From JANRLJ01 sp033762735 (GTDB lineage Bacteria > Chloroflexota > Anaerolineae > Aggregatilineales > Phototrophicaceae), in the NCBI GenBank assembly GCA_033762735.1, contig JANRLJ010000111.1, forward strand, positions 1 through 64,000: a DNA stretch of 64,000 bases, read 5' to 3'. The translations under genes and the position numbers were made by a program. Position 1 is the stretch's first letter, and each line of letters starts with the position of its first letter. A model generated the notes under the pieces. The model was not told where the DNA came from. It ran no database searches and saw only the letters and a list, made by a program, of their open reading frames with translations. Positions 1 through 7,312 of this stretch are shown piece after piece.

Positions 1-34
1 CGCGCCGCTGCCCGCGCCGCTGCCCGCGCCGCTG
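1..34. repeat. 12-bp tandem repeat (GCGCCGCTGCCC)
   Basis: Nearly three copies of a 12-base unit open the window. In the plus frame that stays open they code for repeated Ala-Pro-Leu-Pro, a flexible linker. The array may extend further to the left, outside the window. Confidence 0.8.
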
Positions 35-196
35 TCGGATGGGAGTGCTTCGGGCGAGTACTGGCTCAGTCTTGCCGCGTTCGGGGACGAAAGCCAACCG
101 GAAGGCCGCCTGCGTGTGTCACTGCCCGGTGGTGCGCCAGATGGCGCGCCAGACGTACAGGTCGGCCTCGGCCCGATTGCGATTAATGCCAGGTGA
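2..196 (+). CDS. C-terminal end of a truncated protein (possibly membrane glycosyltransferase tail)
   Basis: An open frame runs in from the left edge and stops at a TGA at 194-196. It begins with a Pro-Ala-Pro-Leu repeat (12-bp DNA period, 1-34) and then reads as an ordinary beta-rich tail, including EYWLSLAAFGDE and VGLGPIAIN. Tails of this kind (YWL.LG.YD...G.RL......LGPI) occur at the C terminus of GT39-like membrane glycosyltransferases of Chloroflexota; that resemblance is from memory and is weak. The frame overlaps the end of the convergent gene at 183-731 by 14 bases. Nothing upstream can be seen, so the function is open. Confidence 0.5.
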   Translation, partial: APLPAPLPAPLSDGSASGEYWLSLAAFGDESQPEGRLRVSLPGGAPDGAPDVQVGLGPIAINAR

Positions 197-731
197 TGTG
201 GATAATGGTTTCGCTGCCGCCTTCTTCGCGGCGGGGGATACGGGGGTCGTACTTCACGGTGAATGACGTACCTTTGGGCAGCAGCCCACGCGCATAGGCA
301 TAAAACACCCCGTAGAACACATCGTCAGGATAAGGAATGTCCATACGAATGATGATGTGCTTCTGCTCCGGCTGTTCCACCGAGATTGTCCCCGCGCTGC
401 CGCCGCGATGCCGCGCCTGATAAACCTGTGGATAGCGCAGCAGCAGGTCGGCCAGGGTCAGCCCTTCAAGCTGCTGTGGCGCAGCCTGGAACTGCATCTG
501 CACCGCCGCCATCCCCAGGCTGACGAAGTTGGACATTGAATCGCCCGTCTGCGACACATCCGACAGCACATTGAGCACATCCTGAAGCGGATACCAGGCG
601 TTCGGATCGATGGTGTCCATCCGGTGCTTTTGCAGGATAGGCGCGATTTCCGCATGTTGCACATTACGGATAAAGGCCATCGTTGTGATTCCGTTCAGTT
701 CGATGTTCGGGTCACAGGTGTAGATCGGCAT
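183..731 (-). CDS. Uncharacterised conserved-looking protein, 182 aa
   Basis: I do not recognise this family. The start at 731 is chosen over an earlier in-frame start because an AAGGAAG ribosome site lies 5 bases before it. The N-terminal half looks helical (QHAEIAPILQKH, WYPLQDVLNVL). The C-terminal half is beta-rich (EQKHIIIRMDIPYPDD, SETIIHITWH) with a middle segment DVFYGVFYAYARGLLPKG. No signal peptide or membrane segment is visible. A helical half followed by a small beta domain recalls heme-NO-binding or V4R-like sensor folds, but no diagnostic residue supports that. It sits downstream of recA on the same strand, separated by a terminator, so it is probably its own unit. Confidence 0.7.
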   Translation of the reverse strand: MPIYTCDPNIELNGITTMAFIRNVQHAEIAPILQKHRMDTIDPNAWYPLQDVLNVLSDVSQTGDSMSNFVSLGMAAVQMQFQAAPQQLEGLTLADLLLRYPQVYQARHRGGSAGTISVEQPEQKHIIIRMDIPYPDDVFYGVFYAYARGLLPKGTSFTVKYDPRIPRREEGGSETIIHITWH

Positions 732-875
732 TGAGTCTTCCTTGTTCAACGGACATAGAAACGCCGTGCAAGCGGATTGCACAGCAGTACGTCATTATGC
801 AAAGGATTACCAGGAATTGAAGATGAAGCGGGAAGACTTCGGAAGTTTTTCAAAAATGGGGCCAGACGGACAAAT

Positions 876-906
876 AAAAAGAAGGCGCATCATGCACCTT
901 CTTTTT
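876..906 (-). terminator. Rho-independent terminator of recA
   Basis: The arms AAAAAGAAGG and CCTTCTTTTT flank an 11-base centre just beyond the recA stop codon, giving a U-run on the minus strand. It could also work on the plus strand. Confidence 0.8.
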
Positions 907-930
907 CATTTCTAAAGTATTGACGATGAG

Positions 931-2673
931 CTAAAACTCTTCCAGGGCAGCGGGGGGCGCATCGTCCTTGCTGTAGCTGGGGCCGCCTTCTTCCTCATCA
1001 TCGCTCGCCGCGCGGGCGCCGACTTTGGTCGGGGTGCGGGTGGGCTTCTGCGGTGGAGCGGCCTCGCCCGCGCCATTCGCGCTACCATTGCTGCCAGCCG
1101 CGGCCAGCGTTGTGGGCAGGCCGAACTGTGCGCGAATCTGATCTTCGATCTCTTCGGCCACCGCCCCGTTTTCACCGAGGAACTGCTTGGCGTTCTCGCG
1201 TCCCTGGCCGAGCAGACCATCGTTATAGCGGAAGAACGCCCCGCGCTTGTCGATGATGCCCATATCGGTGCCCAGGTCGATGATCTCGCCCGCCTTGCTG
1301 ATGACGCCCGACTCGAAGAACATGATGTCGAATTCGGCTTCCTTGAAGGGCGCGGCCACCTTGTTTTTGGTCACGCGCACACGGGTGCGGTTGCCGATGT
1401 TGTCGCCGCCCTGCTTGATGGCCTGAATACGGCGGATGTCCAGCCGGACGCTGGCATAGAACTTGAGCGCCCGCCCGCCGGAGGTCGTTTCCGGGGAATT
1501 ATGGACGACCACACCATCCACCACATAGCAGTGATTGCCTTCGACTTCGATGTCGAAGCGGCGCATGTCCGACAAATCACGCACCCATTCGATGCTGGCA
1601 ATTTGGATTGGAGCAGGGAAATAGGGCGCGTTTTCAGTTTCCAAAGGCGCACCATTTGCAGCAGCCAGTGCAAGTTCCAGCGCAGGCAGCGCGACAACCA
1701 GTTCATCCCCGATGTCCAGCGCTTCGGCGGGAACAAAACCATCTTCGGTAAACAGCAGATGGTTCGGGGTACAGGTGAAGCTCTGGCCGCTGGATAAGGT
1801 GAATTTCAGGAAGGCGTCAGCAATGCCGTTGTCGAACCAGTTAACGACACGGCGGGGTTCAAACGTGTTGGTTTCCGTATTGAACGACATGACTTCCACA
1901 TCCAGCTTTTCAGTCACGATTCGTTCAATCGTCTCGCTTGTGCCGTCCGCCAGCATCACAGGCGCATCTGCCGTAAAGCACCCGAACATGACACCGACTT
2001 TTTCACGAAGCTGGTTGGTAAACATCATCGTGGTGTTGGTCTGCTTGATCGCGCCCGCCAGCTTGCGCAAAGCCTGGCTCATCAGACGCGCCTGCAAACC
2101 GACGTGGCTGTCGCCCATCTCGCCTTCGATTTCGGCGCGGGGGACGAGCGCGGCCACGCTGTCCAGCACGATTACATCAAACGCGCCGGAACGCACCAGC
2201 GTCTCGGCGATTTCAAGCGCCTGTTCGCCCGTGTCCGGCTGGCTCACATAAAGCGTGTCCAGATTGACTCCGATGCGCTCGGCATAGGACGGGTCAAGCG
2301 CGTGTTCCATGTCGATAAAGGCGCAGATGCCGCCGCGCTTCTGTGCCTGCGCGACCACGCTCAGACAAAGGGTGGTTTTACCGGAGCTTTCCGACCCATA
2401 GATTTCGGTGATGCGCCCGCGCGGGACACCGCCCACGCCCAGGGCAATATCAACGGTGAGGGAGCCGGTGGGAATGGTGTCCACGACCAGGTGCTGTGCC
2501 TCGCCCAGCCGCATGATCGTGCCGTCACCGTAGCGCTTGGTGATCTCACTCAGGGACGCTTCCAGCGCTTTGACACGCGCCTCGTCGACTTTACTCGGTT
2601 GACCCCCGCCGTTGCTGTTGTTGGCTATGCTGAACAGCCCGTCGTCTTCCGGTTTTGATTTTCTTCTCGCCAT
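931..2673 (-). CDS. recA: RecA recombinase interrupted by an in-frame mini-intein
   Basis: This is the ATP-dependent strand-exchange recombinase and SOS co-protease. The precursor has 580 residues. Walker A GSESSGKT is at 93-100 and Walker B VIVLDS at 167-172. The L1/L2 region is present around GEMGDSHVGLQARLMSQ and TNQLREKVGVMFG. The RecA sequence stops at Gly231, is interrupted by 161 residues (232-392), and resumes at Ser393 with SPETTSGGRALKFYASVR. Removing the insert leaves about 419 residues, longer than most RecA because of a Ser/Gly/Ala/Pro-rich tail after residue 520 that ends in acidic residues. The upstream region holds a candidate promoter with an SOS operator. The gene appears monocistronic. 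The RecA assignment is certain; splicing activity is inferred from intact motifs. Confidence 0.97.
   Translation of the reverse strand: MARRKSKPEDDGLFSIANNSNGGGQPSKVDEARVKALEASLSEITKRYGDGTIMRLGEAQHLVVDTIPTGSLTVDIALGVGGVPRGRITEIYGSESSGKTTLCLSVVAQAQKRGGICAFIDMEHALDPSYAERIGVNLDTLYVSQPDTGEQALEIAETLVRSGAFDVIVLDSVAALVPRAEIEGEMGDSHVGLQARLMSQALRKLAGAIKQTNTTMMFTNQLREKVGVMFGCFTADAPVMLADGTSETIERIVTEKLDVEVMSFNTETNTFEPRRVVNWFDNGIADAFLKFTLSSGQSFTCTPNHLLFTEDGFVPAEALDIGDELVVALPALELALAAANGAPLETENAPYFPAPIQIASIEWVRDLSDMRRFDIEVEGNHCYVVDGVVVHNSPETTSGGRALKFYASVRLDIRRIQAIKQGGDNIGNRTRVRVTKNKVAAPFKEAEFDIMFFESGVISKAGEIIDLGTDMGIIDKRGAFFRYNDGLLGQGRENAKQFLGENGAVAEEIEDQIRAQFGLPTTLAAAGSNGSANGAGEAAPPQKPTRTPTKVGARAASDDEEEGGPSYSKDDAPPAALEEF
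1498..1980 (-). mobile_element. RecA mini-intein (no homing endonuclease)
   Basis: A 161-residue intein lies between Gly231 and Ser393 of the RecA precursor. It begins with the nucleophile Cys232. It carries a block B motif (FTCTPNHLLF, with the TxxH Thr302/His305) and a block F region (RRFDIEVEGNHCYVVDG). It ends in the canonical His-Asn (VVVHN, Asn392) followed by extein Ser393. There is no room for a LAGLIDADG domain, so it is a mini-intein that cannot home by itself. The insertion point (GVMFG / SPETT) matches the site I recall for the Mycobacterium leprae RecA intein, not the M. tuberculosis one. Confidence 0.95.
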
Positions 2674-2752
2674 CGTGCGCGCTCTTTCGGCCTCTCAAAT
2701 TACGGAGCAGGACTAAGTGTAATCCAGAAAGGGGATTTACGTTAGACCCGTA

Positions 2753-2781
2753 ATGATAGCACGACTGTTCTAAGATTGCAA
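2753..2781 (-). promoter_or_regulatory. Candidate recA promoter with LexA box in the spacer
   Basis: On the minus strand TTGCAA (2776-2781) and TATCAT (2753-2758) are 17 bases apart. The spacer holds AGAACAGTCGTGCT (2758-2771), one mismatch from the Gram-positive SOS consensus GAAC-N4-GTTC. A repressor bound there would block RNA polymerase, as expected for a damage-induced recA. The site is about 80 bases upstream of the start codon. The rest of 2674-3028 holds nothing else I can name. Confidence 0.55.
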
Positions 2782-3028
2782 CTTGAAAGATTCGCAAAGA
2801 CCGTGTGGAAACGCAGCAACAGAATTCAACGCAGGTCACAGGGCAGAAAAATCAGCAGGAGAACATTTTAATCCGGTTGCCATCCCATTCGAACATGGCA
2901 GGACGACCTCAACAATGAACGAACCTTTATTCTAAGTGATTGTGTGGAGCGGAAGGCTGTACTACACTGAAAATCGCCATTCATTGTACAGACAGAGCAG
3001 ACTCCTTATCCTCACACTGAGACAACTC

Positions 3029-4942
3029 ATGAAAAAGACGACCGCCCTCGACCGTTTCCGCTACTTCTTCGATAATACCATGTCACGCGGGCCGATTGCC
3101 CTGGTGGGCTGGCTGGCCGTGCTGACCGTCTTCCTGATTATTTTTGTCACCATCATTGTGGTTCTGGCCGGGGGAAGCCCTCAGCAGGACGACGGCTCCA
3201 GGCTGAATCCGCTGGAAGTGGCCTGGCTGAGTTTCATGCACACGATGGACGCCGGGGCGCTCGGCGGCGATGACATTCGCGGTAACGCCTTCTTCATCCT
3301 GGCGATGACGACGGCCACCTTTGGCGGCATTTTCGTCTTCAGTACGCTGATCGGCGTTCTGACCAGCGGCATCGAGACGCGGCTGGAAGAACTGCGCAAA
3401 GGCCGCTCATTCGTGGTGGAAAGCGACCACACGCTGATCCTCGGCTGGTCGTCACAGGTGTTTTCCATCATCGAAGAACTGGTGGAAGCCAATAAGAACC
3501 GCCGCCGTGCATGCATCGTGATTCTGGCGGAAAAAGACAAGGTGGAGATGGAAGACGAAATCCGCGCCCGTGTGGAGGCTACAGGCCGCACCCGCATCGT
3601 CTGCCGCACCGGAAGCCCGATGGACGTGGCCGATGTTGAGATCGCCAATCCCAACGGCGCACGGTCGATCATCATCCTGTCCAGCGAGGCCGACGACCCC
3701 GACGCATTCGTGATTAAAATCCTGCTGGCGCTGATTAACCATCCCCGCCGCCGCCCGCAGCCCTATCATGTCGTGGCCGAAATTCGCGATCAGCTCAATC
3801 TGGAAGTGGCACACATGGTGGCGAAGGACGAGGCACAGTTCGTGCTGGTGGGCGATCTGATCTCGCGTATCGCGGTGCAGACCTGCCGCCAGTCGGGCTT
3901 ATCGGTCGTGTATACCGAACTGCTGGATTTTGGCGGGGATGAAATCTACTTCAAGGAAGAACCGACGCTGATCGGCAGGACATTCGCCGATGCGCTGGTG
4001 GCCTATGAGCAGTCGGCTGTGATCGGCCTTCTGCGCAGGGACGGCAAGGCTTCCCTCAACCCGTCGATGGACACAACACTGGCAGCGGGCGACAAAATCA
4101 TCGCCATTTCACAGGATGATGACACTATCCGCCTTTCAGGCCGCACTACCTACCCGATTGATACCAGCGCGATTGTCCAGCAGGTTCAGTCGAGCGCCGC
4201 ACCGGAGCGCACCCTCCTGCTCGGCTGGAATCAGAAAGGGGCGACCATCATCAACGAGATGGATCAGTATGTCGCGCCGGGTTCGGAAATCGTGATTGTG
4301 GCGGATGATGCCGCCGTCCAAAACATTATCAACGAACAGTGCGCGGGGGTACAGAATCAGCGGGTGGTGTTCCAGCAGGGCAGCACGACCGACCGCCGCA
4401 CCCTCGATCTGCTGAACGTCCCCGACTATGACCATGTGATCACGCTGAGCTATGCGGAGATGCTCCCCGCGCAGGAAGCCGACGCTCGCACGCTGGTGAC
4501 GCTGCTGCACCTGCGCGATATTGGTACGAAGGCCAACCGCCGCTTCTCCATCGTGAGCGAGATGCTGGACGTGCGCAACCGTCAACTGGCCGAGGCGACC
4601 CAGGCGGATGACTTTATCGTCGGCGATAATCTCGTGAGCCTGATGCTGTCGCAGGTATCTGAGAACAAGGGGTTGATCCACGTCTTCGACGACCTGTTCG
4701 ACCCCGAAGGTGCGGAACTGTATCTCAAGCCTGCCGCCGATTATGTTCAGCCGGGCAGGCCTGTCACGTTCTATACGGTGGTCGAAGCGGCGCGGCGGCG
4801 TGGGCAGGTGGCGATTGGCTACCGCCTGCAGGCCGAGGCGAATGATGTGAACCGCCGCTACGGGGTGCATCTGAACCCGGTGAAGGGCGAGTCGGTTACG
4901 CTTGGCGTGGATGACCGCGTGATTGTGCTGGCGAATGAGTGA
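3029..4942 (+). CDS. CASTOR/POLLUX-like ion channel with RCK domains
   Basis: This is a 637-residue membrane protein. The start at 3029 (MKKTTALDRF) is preferred over an upstream in-frame start that would add an unlikely 31-residue leader. Two membrane segments lie near residues 22-47 (LVGWLAVLTVFLIIFVTIIV) and 95-120 (FVFSTLIGVLTSG). Between them is a pore region, MHTMDAGALGGDD, instead of the potassium filter TVGYG. Two RCK-type Rossmann regions follow (HTLILGWSSQ and RTLLLGWNQKG), and the middle segment QFVLVGDLISRIAVQTCRQ is typical of the CASTOR/POLLUX family. Plant relatives are nuclear-envelope cation channels; the bacterial role is presumably ligand-gated cation flux at the inner membrane. 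No operon partner is visible. Confidence 0.85.
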   Translation: MKKTTALDRFRYFFDNTMSRGPIALVGWLAVLTVFLIIFVTIIVVLAGGSPQQDDGSRLNPLEVAWLSFMHTMDAGALGGDDIRGNAFFILAMTTATFGGIFVFSTLIGVLTSGIETRLEELRKGRSFVVESDHTLILGWSSQVFSIIEELVEANKNRRRACIVILAEKDKVEMEDEIRARVEATGRTRIVCRTGSPMDVADVEIANPNGARSIIILSSEADDPDAFVIKILLALINHPRRRPQPYHVVAEIRDQLNLEVAHMVAKDEAQFVLVGDLISRIAVQTCRQSGLSVVYTELLDFGGDEIYFKEEPTLIGRTFADALVAYEQSAVIGLLRRDGKASLNPSMDTTLAAGDKIIAISQDDDTIRLSGRTTYPIDTSAIVQQVQSSAAPERTLLLGWNQKGATIINEMDQYVAPGSEIVIVADDAAVQNIINEQCAGVQNQRVVFQQGSTTDRRTLDLLNVPDYDHVITLSYAEMLPAQEADARTLVTLLHLRDIGTKANRRFSIVSEMLDVRNRQLAEATQADDFIVGDNLVSLMLSQVSENKGLIHVFDDLFDPEGAELYLKPAADYVQPGRPVTFYTVVEAARRRGQVAIGYRLQAEANDVNRRYGVHLNPVKGESVTLGVDDRVIVLANE

Positions 4943-4989
4943 GGGATGCTAATGGAAAAACCAATAGAGGCATGAATGATTCTGTGTAC

Positions 4990-5134
4990 GGGCGAAGCGC
5001 GCTTCGCCCCTACCATTGTTCGTATTCGTTTTGATTTCTCCATAAGTACAGCAATGAGCACAATTTGGCCTTTACAGGGTCGGGCTTCAAACCCGCCCGT
5101 ACCAAATTCGTAGGGACACGGTATGCCGTGTCCT
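4990..5134. repeat. Composite palindromic intergenic element, copy 1
   Basis: It consists of a perfect 20-bp palindrome (GGGCGAAGCGCGCTTCGCCC, 4990-5009), a conserved spacer containing ATTGTTCGTATTCG, a middle imperfect hairpin around 5079-5103, and a last hairpin GGACACGG...CCGTGTCC (5114-5133). The first arm and spacer match copy 2 at 57605. The last hairpin matches copy 3 at 62109. It lies between two convergent genes. Confidence 0.8.
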
Positions 5135-5142
5135 TGCGTTAC

Positions 5143-5502
5143 TCACGCGGTCTGTGCCAGCACCGGGATTTCAACCGTTTCAATTTCGAGCAGCAGGTCG
5201 GCCAGAGGGTCGCCGAAGTATGCGCCGACCAGGTTGGTGTTCTTCAGGTTGGTGTCGTCAAGGTTGGCGCGGTCGAGGTTCGCAGCGGCCAGGTTGGCGC
5301 AGTAGAAGTTTGCGCCGCGCAGGTTGCAGCCGGAAAGGTTCGCACCATACAGGTTCGCCCCGGCAAAATTCACACCGCGCAGGTCTGCCCCGCGAAAGTC
5401 GATCCCGGCCAGATCGCGCCCACTCAGGTTCATGCCCGTCAAACTCAGGCGGCGCGCCAGACGCATAATCACCTGTAAGCGTCGAATCTCATGCTGGTTC
5501 AT
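5143..5502 (-). CDS. Pentapeptide-repeat protein, 119 aa
   Basis: The start at 5502 (MNQHEIRRLQ) has an AAGGAG ribosome site 8 bases before it. Residues from about 25 to 95 are consecutive A(D/N)LxG-type pentapeptides (LSGRDL, FRGADL, LYGANL, LDRANL), about 14 units, which should form a short right-handed quadrilateral beta-helix. A short unrelated tail (LLLEIETVEIPVLAQ) follows. There is no signal peptide, so it is probably cytoplasmic. Family members range from DNA-gyrase mimics to scaffold modules; neither the sequence nor the neighbours separate these here. Confidence 0.85.
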   Translation of the reverse strand: MNQHEIRRLQVIMRLARRLSLTGMNLSGRDLAGIDFRGADLRGVNFAGANLYGANLSGCNLRGANFYCANLAAANLDRANLDDTNLKNTNLVGAYFGDPLADLLLEIETVEIPVLAQTA

Positions 5503-5698
5503 CTCTGTGTGCTCCTTGTTGGTCTGCCGTGTCCGATGACCCGGTACTTTAGTCTCGATGGGTGTGTTAACGACGGAACTACGCACAAGGTATCACAGGC
5601 AAAACGAGGCGGTCAATCAAAATTTACCGTCTTCGGCGTTCTTTCGTGACTTTTTCATAATAGGGTTATTAATAGGATGAGAGAGAGTTGGAAGGCCG

Positions 5699-5726
5699 TT
5701 GGTTTCAGCCGGGGCGGGTTTATAAT
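5699..5726 (+). promoter_or_regulatory. Candidate sigma-70-type promoter for the CoA-ester lyase
   Basis: TTGGTT (5699-5704) and a perfect TATAAT (5721-5726) are 16 bases apart, about 30 bases ahead of the start codon at 5758. Confidence 0.5.
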
Positions 5727-5757
5727 GCAGAAAAGACTCGCTTTCAGGAGAAGCCGA

Positions 5758-6648
5758 ATGCACCCGCACAAAGCCCGCCGCGCCCTGCTGTTCATGCCGG
5801 GCAGTGACCGTCATAAGATTGAAAAAGGCGCGACGCTCGGCGTCGATACGGTGATTGTCGATCTGGAAGACGGTGTGGCGCTGAACCAGAAGGCCGCCGC
5901 CCGCGAGACGACCGCCGCCGCCCTGCGTGAGGTGCATTTCGGGCACACGGAACGGCTGGTGCGCATCAATCCTATTCTGGAAAGCGGCCTGTACCGGGAT
6001 GATCTGGATGCGACGATTGAAGCGCACCCGGACGGCTATGTGCTGCCCAAAGTGGAAAGCGCGGCTCACGTGCAGCAGGTGGCCGACGTGCTGACGCGGG
6101 CTGAACGCACTTACGGCTGGCTGGACGGCAGCATTCGCCTGTTCGCCATCATCGAGTCGGCGCGGGGCGTGGTGCATCTGAACGAAATTGCCGGGAGCAG
6201 CCCTCGCCTGGCCGGGCTGATCTTCGGGGCGGAAGACCTGGCGGGCGATCTGGGCGCGGTGCGCACACCTGACGGCTGGGAAGTGTACTATGCCCGCAGC
6301 GCCGTCGTGCTCCACGCGAAAGCCTATGGACTGGCCGCGATTGATACGCCGCACGTCGATCTCTCGCCGGAGCAAAGCCAACTGCTGGCCGAAACCGAGC
6401 AGGCACTCTACATGGGCTATACGGGGAAACTGGCGATTCATCCCCGTCAGGTGCCCATCATCCAGCAGGTGTTTACGCCCAATGATGAGCAAATCCAGCA
6501 GGCCAGGGCATTGATTGCCGCGCATGATGCCCGGCAGAGCGAGGGCGTCGGCGTCTTTGAATACGAGGGGCGCATGGTCGATCAGCCGATGATCCGCGCG
6601 GCAGAGTCCGTGCTGGCACAGGCGCGGGCAGCAGGGTTGGAGTTTTAG
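5758..6648 (+). CDS. HpcH/HpaI aldolase / citrate lyase beta-like CoA ester lyase
   Basis: This 296-residue protein belongs to the TIM-barrel family that includes citrate lyase beta (CitE), malyl-CoA lyase and citramalyl-CoA lyase. The start at 5758 (MHPHKARRALL) has AGGAG 7 bases upstream. Family features are RRALLFMPGSDRHKI at the N terminus, the acidic motif TVIVDLEDGVAL, the metal-binding Glu in FAIIESARG, and FGAEDLAGDLGA. The strand-8 region KLAIHPRQVPIIQQVFTP is also typical. It probably cleaves or forms an acyl-CoA ester such as citramalyl- or malyl-CoA; the exact substrate cannot be read. No citrate lyase alpha or gamma partner is nearby, which favours a stand-alone lyase. A Uma2 gene follows after 11 bases. 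Confidence 0.88.
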   Translation: MHPHKARRALLFMPGSDRHKIEKGATLGVDTVIVDLEDGVALNQKAAARETTAAALREVHFGHTERLVRINPILESGLYRDDLDATIEAHPDGYVLPKVESAAHVQQVADVLTRAERTYGWLDGSIRLFAIIESARGVVHLNEIAGSSPRLAGLIFGAEDLAGDLGAVRTPDGWEVYYARSAVVLHAKAYGLAAIDTPHVDLSPEQSQLLAETEQALYMGYTGKLAIHPRQVPIIQQVFTPNDEQIQQARALIAAHDARQSEGVGVFEYEGRMVDQPMIRAAESVLAQARAAGLEF

Positions 6649-6659
6649 GAGAGAATACG

Positions 6660-7250
6660 ATGCTTGAACAGACGAGGACGCGAATCACCGCAGAGGAATA
6701 CTTTCAACTGCCGGAAACGAATTTACCGATTGAACTCATTGACGGAGAAATTTTTCAGATGCCAACCCCTTCGCCAAAGCACCAAGATGTGATTTTGAAC
6801 GCTGCAATTCTATTTCGTCAAAGAGTGAAAGAACGTGGAGGCCGTGTTTTTGTTGCGCCGCTGGATGTGGTGTTCGATGATGGCAATATTGCCCAACCCG
6901 ATGTGATGTGGCTGGCGCCGGATAGCCGCTGTCAGGTCACGGAAAAGCGGCTGGTCGGCGCACCGGATTTCATCGCGGAAGTGCTGTCGCCGAGTTCGGT
7001 GAGTCATGACCGCCGCACCAAGTTCCGGCTGTATCAGCAGCACGGTGTGCGCGAATACTGGGTGATTGACCCGCAGGCGCAGTTGATCGACGTGTTTACG
7101 CTGGTCGAGGGCCGATTCCAGTTGATCGGCATTTACGGCGCGGATGAGGTCTTTCAGTCACCGCTGCTGGGCGAGATCGCCGTGCGCGAGATTTTCCCGG
7201 CAGAAGCGCCGCAGACACCCTCGGACGAGGCTCCCTCGGACGAAGCGTAA
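6660..7250 (+). CDS. Uma2-family PD-(D/E)XK nuclease-like protein
   Basis: This 196-residue protein starts 11 bases after the preceding stop, with AGGAG before its ATG, so the two genes are probably cotranscribed. It shows the usual Uma2 (DUF820) layout: ITAEEYFQLPE, IELIDGEIFQMPTPS, QPDVMWLAP with the catalytic-type Asp, DFIAEVLSPSS with the Glu, then RRTKFRLYQQHGVREYWVID. The family has a restriction-endonuclease fold, is often present in many copies in Chloroflexota and Cyanobacteria, and has no settled role. The C-terminal SDEAPSDEA repeat is a short acidic tail. Confidence 0.9.
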   Translation: MLEQTRTRITAEEYFQLPETNLPIELIDGEIFQMPTPSPKHQDVILNAAILFRQRVKERGGRVFVAPLDVVFDDGNIAQPDVMWLAPDSRCQVTEKRLVGAPDFIAEVLSPSSVSHDRRTKFRLYQQHGVREYWVIDPQAQLIDVFTLVEGRFQLIGIYGADEVFQSPLLGEIAVREIFPAEAPQTPSDEAPSDEA

Positions 7251-7255
7251 AGCAA

Positions 7256-7286
7256 AAGGACACAGCAACTGCTGTGCTGTGTCCTT
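7256..7286. terminator. Bidirectional terminator between Uma2 and exported paralogue 1
   Basis: The 12-base arms AAGGACACAGCA and TGCTGTGTCCTT pair perfectly around a 7-base loop. They serve the convergent genes on both sides. Confidence 0.75.
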
Positions 7287-7312
7287 CGATTAATCCAGAG
7301 CGCAAATGTCTT

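Noticed and set aside
5617..6525. A 302-codon minus-strand frame opposite the CoA-ester lyase gene
   Set aside because: The plus strand encodes a full, motif-complete lyase; the minus frame has no recognisable features.
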